NCBI GenBank assembly: GCA_937924905.1
Contig: CALDUK010000006.1
Span: 1-64,000 of the forward strand
Direction: 5' to 3'
Origin: an uncultured Paracoccaceae bacterium
Lineage (GTDB): Bacteria; Pseudomonadota; Alphaproteobacteria; Rhodobacterales; Rhodobacteraceae
Length of the DNA stretch: 64,000 bases
Each line of letters begins with the position of its first letter. Positions within the stretch are counted from its first letter, which is position 1. This document shows positions 62,237 through 64,000 of this stretch, one piece after another. The position numbers and the translations under genes were made by a program. The notes under the pieces were generated by a model. It saw only the letters and a list, made by a program, of their open reading frames with translations, had not been told where the DNA came from and did no database searches.

Positions 62237-63129
62237 GCGCATCCCCCCAACCCACGGTCTTCGCGAGTCTAAGAGGCGACGCAGAAACTCTTGCGGCCCC
62301 ACTTCCACCGCTGCTGGCAGCGGCCGAACAATTGGCCGCCAGCGTTATGACCGGCGCACACGGTCGGCGGCGCGTCGGGCAGGGGGATGAATTTTGGCAA
62401 TATCGCCCCAGCCATCCCGGTGACGAAGCCCGCATGATCGACTGGCGGCGGTCGGCGCGGGCCGATGACGCCTTGTTCGTGCGCGAGAAAGAATGGCAGG
62501 CCGCTCAATCAGTGATGCTCTGGCTTGATATGGGGCAATCGATGCAATTCGCCTCGGCCAAAACACTGCCAACCAAAGCCGCCGAAGCGCGCCGGCTTGC
62601 ATTGGCACTGGCTGTGCTGCTGATCCGGGGCGGTGAAAGGGTGGGTCTGACCAATCTTGGCATCCCGCCGCGGTCTGGTCAGGTGCAACTGATGCGCTTG
62701 ACGGCGGCCTTAACGGCAGACGGTGATGATAGTGAATATGCCGCGCCAGAATTGCGCGCGGCACCACTGCGGTCGCGTGCTGTGTTCGTATCGGATTTTA
62801 TGGGTGAATTTGGTCCCATCGAACACGCGTTGACCACCGCTGCAGATCGGGGCATCGACGGCGCCGTTTTGCAAGTCCTCGACCCGCAGGAAGAGGTTTT
62901 TCCTTTCGATGGGCGTACCATCTTCGAATCTGTTGGCGGCACGCTTCACCACGAAACACTGAAAGCAGGCGACCTGCGCGACCGCTATCTCGACCGATTG
63001 GCCGAACGCAAGGACGCCCTGCGCAACATTTGCAGGCTTACAGGCTGGCAATACAACACGCACCACACTGGCAATGCGGCATCTGCGGCGCTTTTGTGGT
63101 TGTATCAGGCATTGGAGCGCACGCATTGA
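62233..63129 (+). CDS. DUF58 domain protein (BatA-operon partner of MoxR)
   Basis: A 298-aa protein. The DUF58 signature appears as EFWQYRPSHPGDEARMIDWRRSARADDALFVREKE, followed by a vWA-like fold (MLWLDMGQSMQF, resembling a MIDAS-like DxGxS). No membrane segment is visible, unlike many DUF58 proteins. It is predicted to be an effector or substrate of the MoxR ATPase. GTG start at 62233 overlaps the moxR stop. The next gene starts 46 bases downstream with a strong ribosome-binding site. Confidence 0.9.
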   Translation: MSASPQPTVFASLRGDAETLAAPLPPLLAAAEQLAASVMTGAHGRRRVGQGDEFWQYRPSHPGDEARMIDWRRSARADDALFVREKEWQAAQSVMLWLDMGQSMQFASAKTLPTKAAEARRLALALAVLLIRGGERVGLTNLGIPPRSGQVQLMRLTAALTADGDDSEYAAPELRAAPLRSRAVFVSDFMGEFGPIEHALTTAADRGIDGAVLQVLDPQEEVFPFDGRTIFESVGGTLHHETLKAGDLRDRYLDRLAERKDALRNICRLTGWQYNTHHTGNAASAALLWLYQALERTH

Positions 63130-63175
63130 TGCCGACTGTCCCACATCATACATCCCGTAAGGAGGCGACCTGACC

Positions 63176-64000
63176 ATGTGGTCGATTGGTCCCATCGGTT
63201 TCGCGGCACCCTGGCTTTTGCTGGGGCTTGCCCTGTTGCCAATCCTTTGGTTGCTATTGCGCGCTGTCCCCCCCGCACCTGTGCGCCGGATGTTCCCGGG
63301 CGTCGCACTTCTTTTGGGCCTGTCCGACGACGAAACCCAGACCGACCGAACGCCCTGGTGGCTGTTACTGCTGCGCACACTTGCCATTGCGGCTGCAATC
63401 ATTGGCTTTGCTGGCCCGGTTTTGAACCCAAAAGCAGAAACAGCAGGAAACGGCCCGCTTTTGATTGTGATCGACGGCGGCTGGGCGGACGCGCGCGATT
63501 GGTCGGCCCGTATGGACCGGGTCGAAGCGCTTTTGGGCGAGGCCAGCCAATCCGGGCGCGAAACGGCCATCGTGTCCTTGACGGATTTGCCGGTTGACGG
63601 TGATTTGCCGTTTCGGGCGGCCAGCGCTTGGGCGTCGCAAGTACCGGGCATACAGCCGCAGGCCTGGTTGCCGGACGCTGAAGACCTGACGGCTTGGAGT
63701 GATGCACTGAGCGGAAATTTTGATACATTCTGGCTGTCTGACGGTCTTAACCACATTTGGCGCGATGATCTTCTGTCCGTTTTGCAAGACAAAGGCAGCG
63801 TCACCGTATTTGAAAGTATCCGGCCTGTATTGGCATTGCGTCCAGCGCGCTTTGTCGATGGGCTGGTGGAAATAGATGTTATGCGCAGTCGCAGCAGTGC
63901 CGATGCGCTGGTGGGCATTTCGGCCCATGGGCTGGACCCGAACGGAACGCCGCGACAGCTGGCGCGGTTCGATATTGACGTGCCAGCGGGCGAACAAATG
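63176..64000 (+). CDS. BatA/DUF4159-like membrane protein, cut by window end
   Basis: The first 275 codons of a gene that stays open to the last base. A first span (APWLLLGLALLPILWLLLRAV) follows a short start (MWSIGPIGFA), then RRMFPGVALLLGLSDDETQTDRTPW, and a second span (WLLLLRTLAIAAAIIGFAGPVL). This is the BatA N-terminal layout. A vWA-like segment begins PLLIVIDGGWADARDWSARM. In relatives the rest is a long protein with DUF4159, but that part is not visible here. AAGGAGG at 63159-63165 precedes the ATG. It belongs to the MoxR-DUF58 operon. Confidence 0.85.
   Translation, partial: MWSIGPIGFAAPWLLLGLALLPILWLLLRAVPPAPVRRMFPGVALLLGLSDDETQTDRTPWWLLLLRTLAIAAAIIGFAGPVLNPKAETAGNGPLLIVIDGGWADARDWSARMDRVEALLGEASQSGRETAIVSLTDLPVDGDLPFRAASAWASQVPGIQPQAWLPDAEDLTAWSDALSGNFDTFWLSDGLNHIWRDDLLSVLQDKGSVTVFESIRPVLALRPARFVDGLVEIDVMRSRSSADALVGISAHGLDPNGTPRQLARFDIDVPAGEQM

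Noticed and set aside
61034-62308. Long open frame of 424 codons opposite the MoxR gene
   Set aside because: It is antisense to a clear AAA+ ATPase and lacks any recognisable motif or ribosome-binding site.
1-64000. CRISPR arrays, tRNA genes, rRNA genes, insertion sequences and prophage genes
   Set aside because: No regular spacer repeats, cloverleaf-like segments, transposase or phage structural motifs were found on either strand by reading.

Overview
The window is chromosomal DNA of an alphaproteobacterium. Protein families, gene order and GC-rich codon use point to the Rhodobacteraceae (Roseobacter/Rhodobacter group). Pointers are: the ctaC-ctaB-small ORF-ctaG-ctaE-surf1-thrC-M16 protease order; a Tad pilus locus whose pilins carry a DW motif; the TIGR02302/DUF4175, DUF3422, DUF1285 and MoxR-DUF58 families; and a CtrA-type box before dprA. 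Genes are tightly packed with many ATGA/GTGA overlaps. I see no tRNA, rRNA, insertion sequence, prophage or CRISPR array, and no clear pseudogene. The last gene is cut by the window end.

Layout: 1-221 holds two inverted copies of a hairpin-plus-tail intergenic repeat. 222-4346 (minus) has O-acetylhomoserine sulfhydrylase, a PAS protein, a GT-A-like protein and an enoyl-CoA hydratase-family protein. 4511-7651 has a DUF3422 membrane protein and, on the opposite strand, a soluble PAS-PAS chemoreceptor ending in a CheR/CheB-docking-type pentapeptide. 7709-14781 is a divergent peptide/opine-type ABC importer (two permeases and a binding protein on minus; a fused double ATPase and an ArgE-type deacetylase on plus). 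14778-18195 (minus) has a ligase-associated-type helicase and a family 2-like glycosyltransferase. 18354-19664 is an AAA+ ATPase, followed by an unrecognised polytopic membrane protein.

21413-31849 (minus) is a Tad/Flp pilus locus: flp, flp, cpaB | terminator | cpaC, small lipoprotein | terminator | cpaE, cpaF, tadB, tadC, two TPR lipoproteins, cpaA. A secreted lytic transglycosylase is divergent from it. 33065-36118 (minus) is a three-gene overlapping set resembling mycobacterial DprE1/DprE2 (epimerisation of polyprenyl-phospho-ribose to arabinose) plus a flippase-like membrane protein. 36222-38935 is a two-subunit CoA-transferase and an FAD oxidoreductase. 38998-44415 (minus) is topA, dprA and tldD.

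44585-52048 (plus) is the aa3 oxidase accessory/subunit cluster (ctaC, ctaB, ctaF-like, ctaG, ctaE), an intrinsic terminator, then surf1, thrC, an M16 protease and a GNAT acetyltransferase. 52138-60577 is lysA, a Gln-rich TIGR02302 protein, a zinc-ribbon protein (minus), ftsE-ftsX-plsC and accA. 60574-64000 is DUF1285 (minus), then MoxR ATPase, DUF58 and a truncated BatA/DUF4159-like membrane protein.

Most of the window is ordinary core genome. The parts most worth a second look are the DprE1/DprE2-like module, with alanine at the benzothiazinone-target cysteine position; the CtrA box before dprA; and the terminator-partitioned Tad locus with an unassigned small lipoprotein where CpaD would be expected. 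Function calls come from reading motifs and remembered families, not from database searches.
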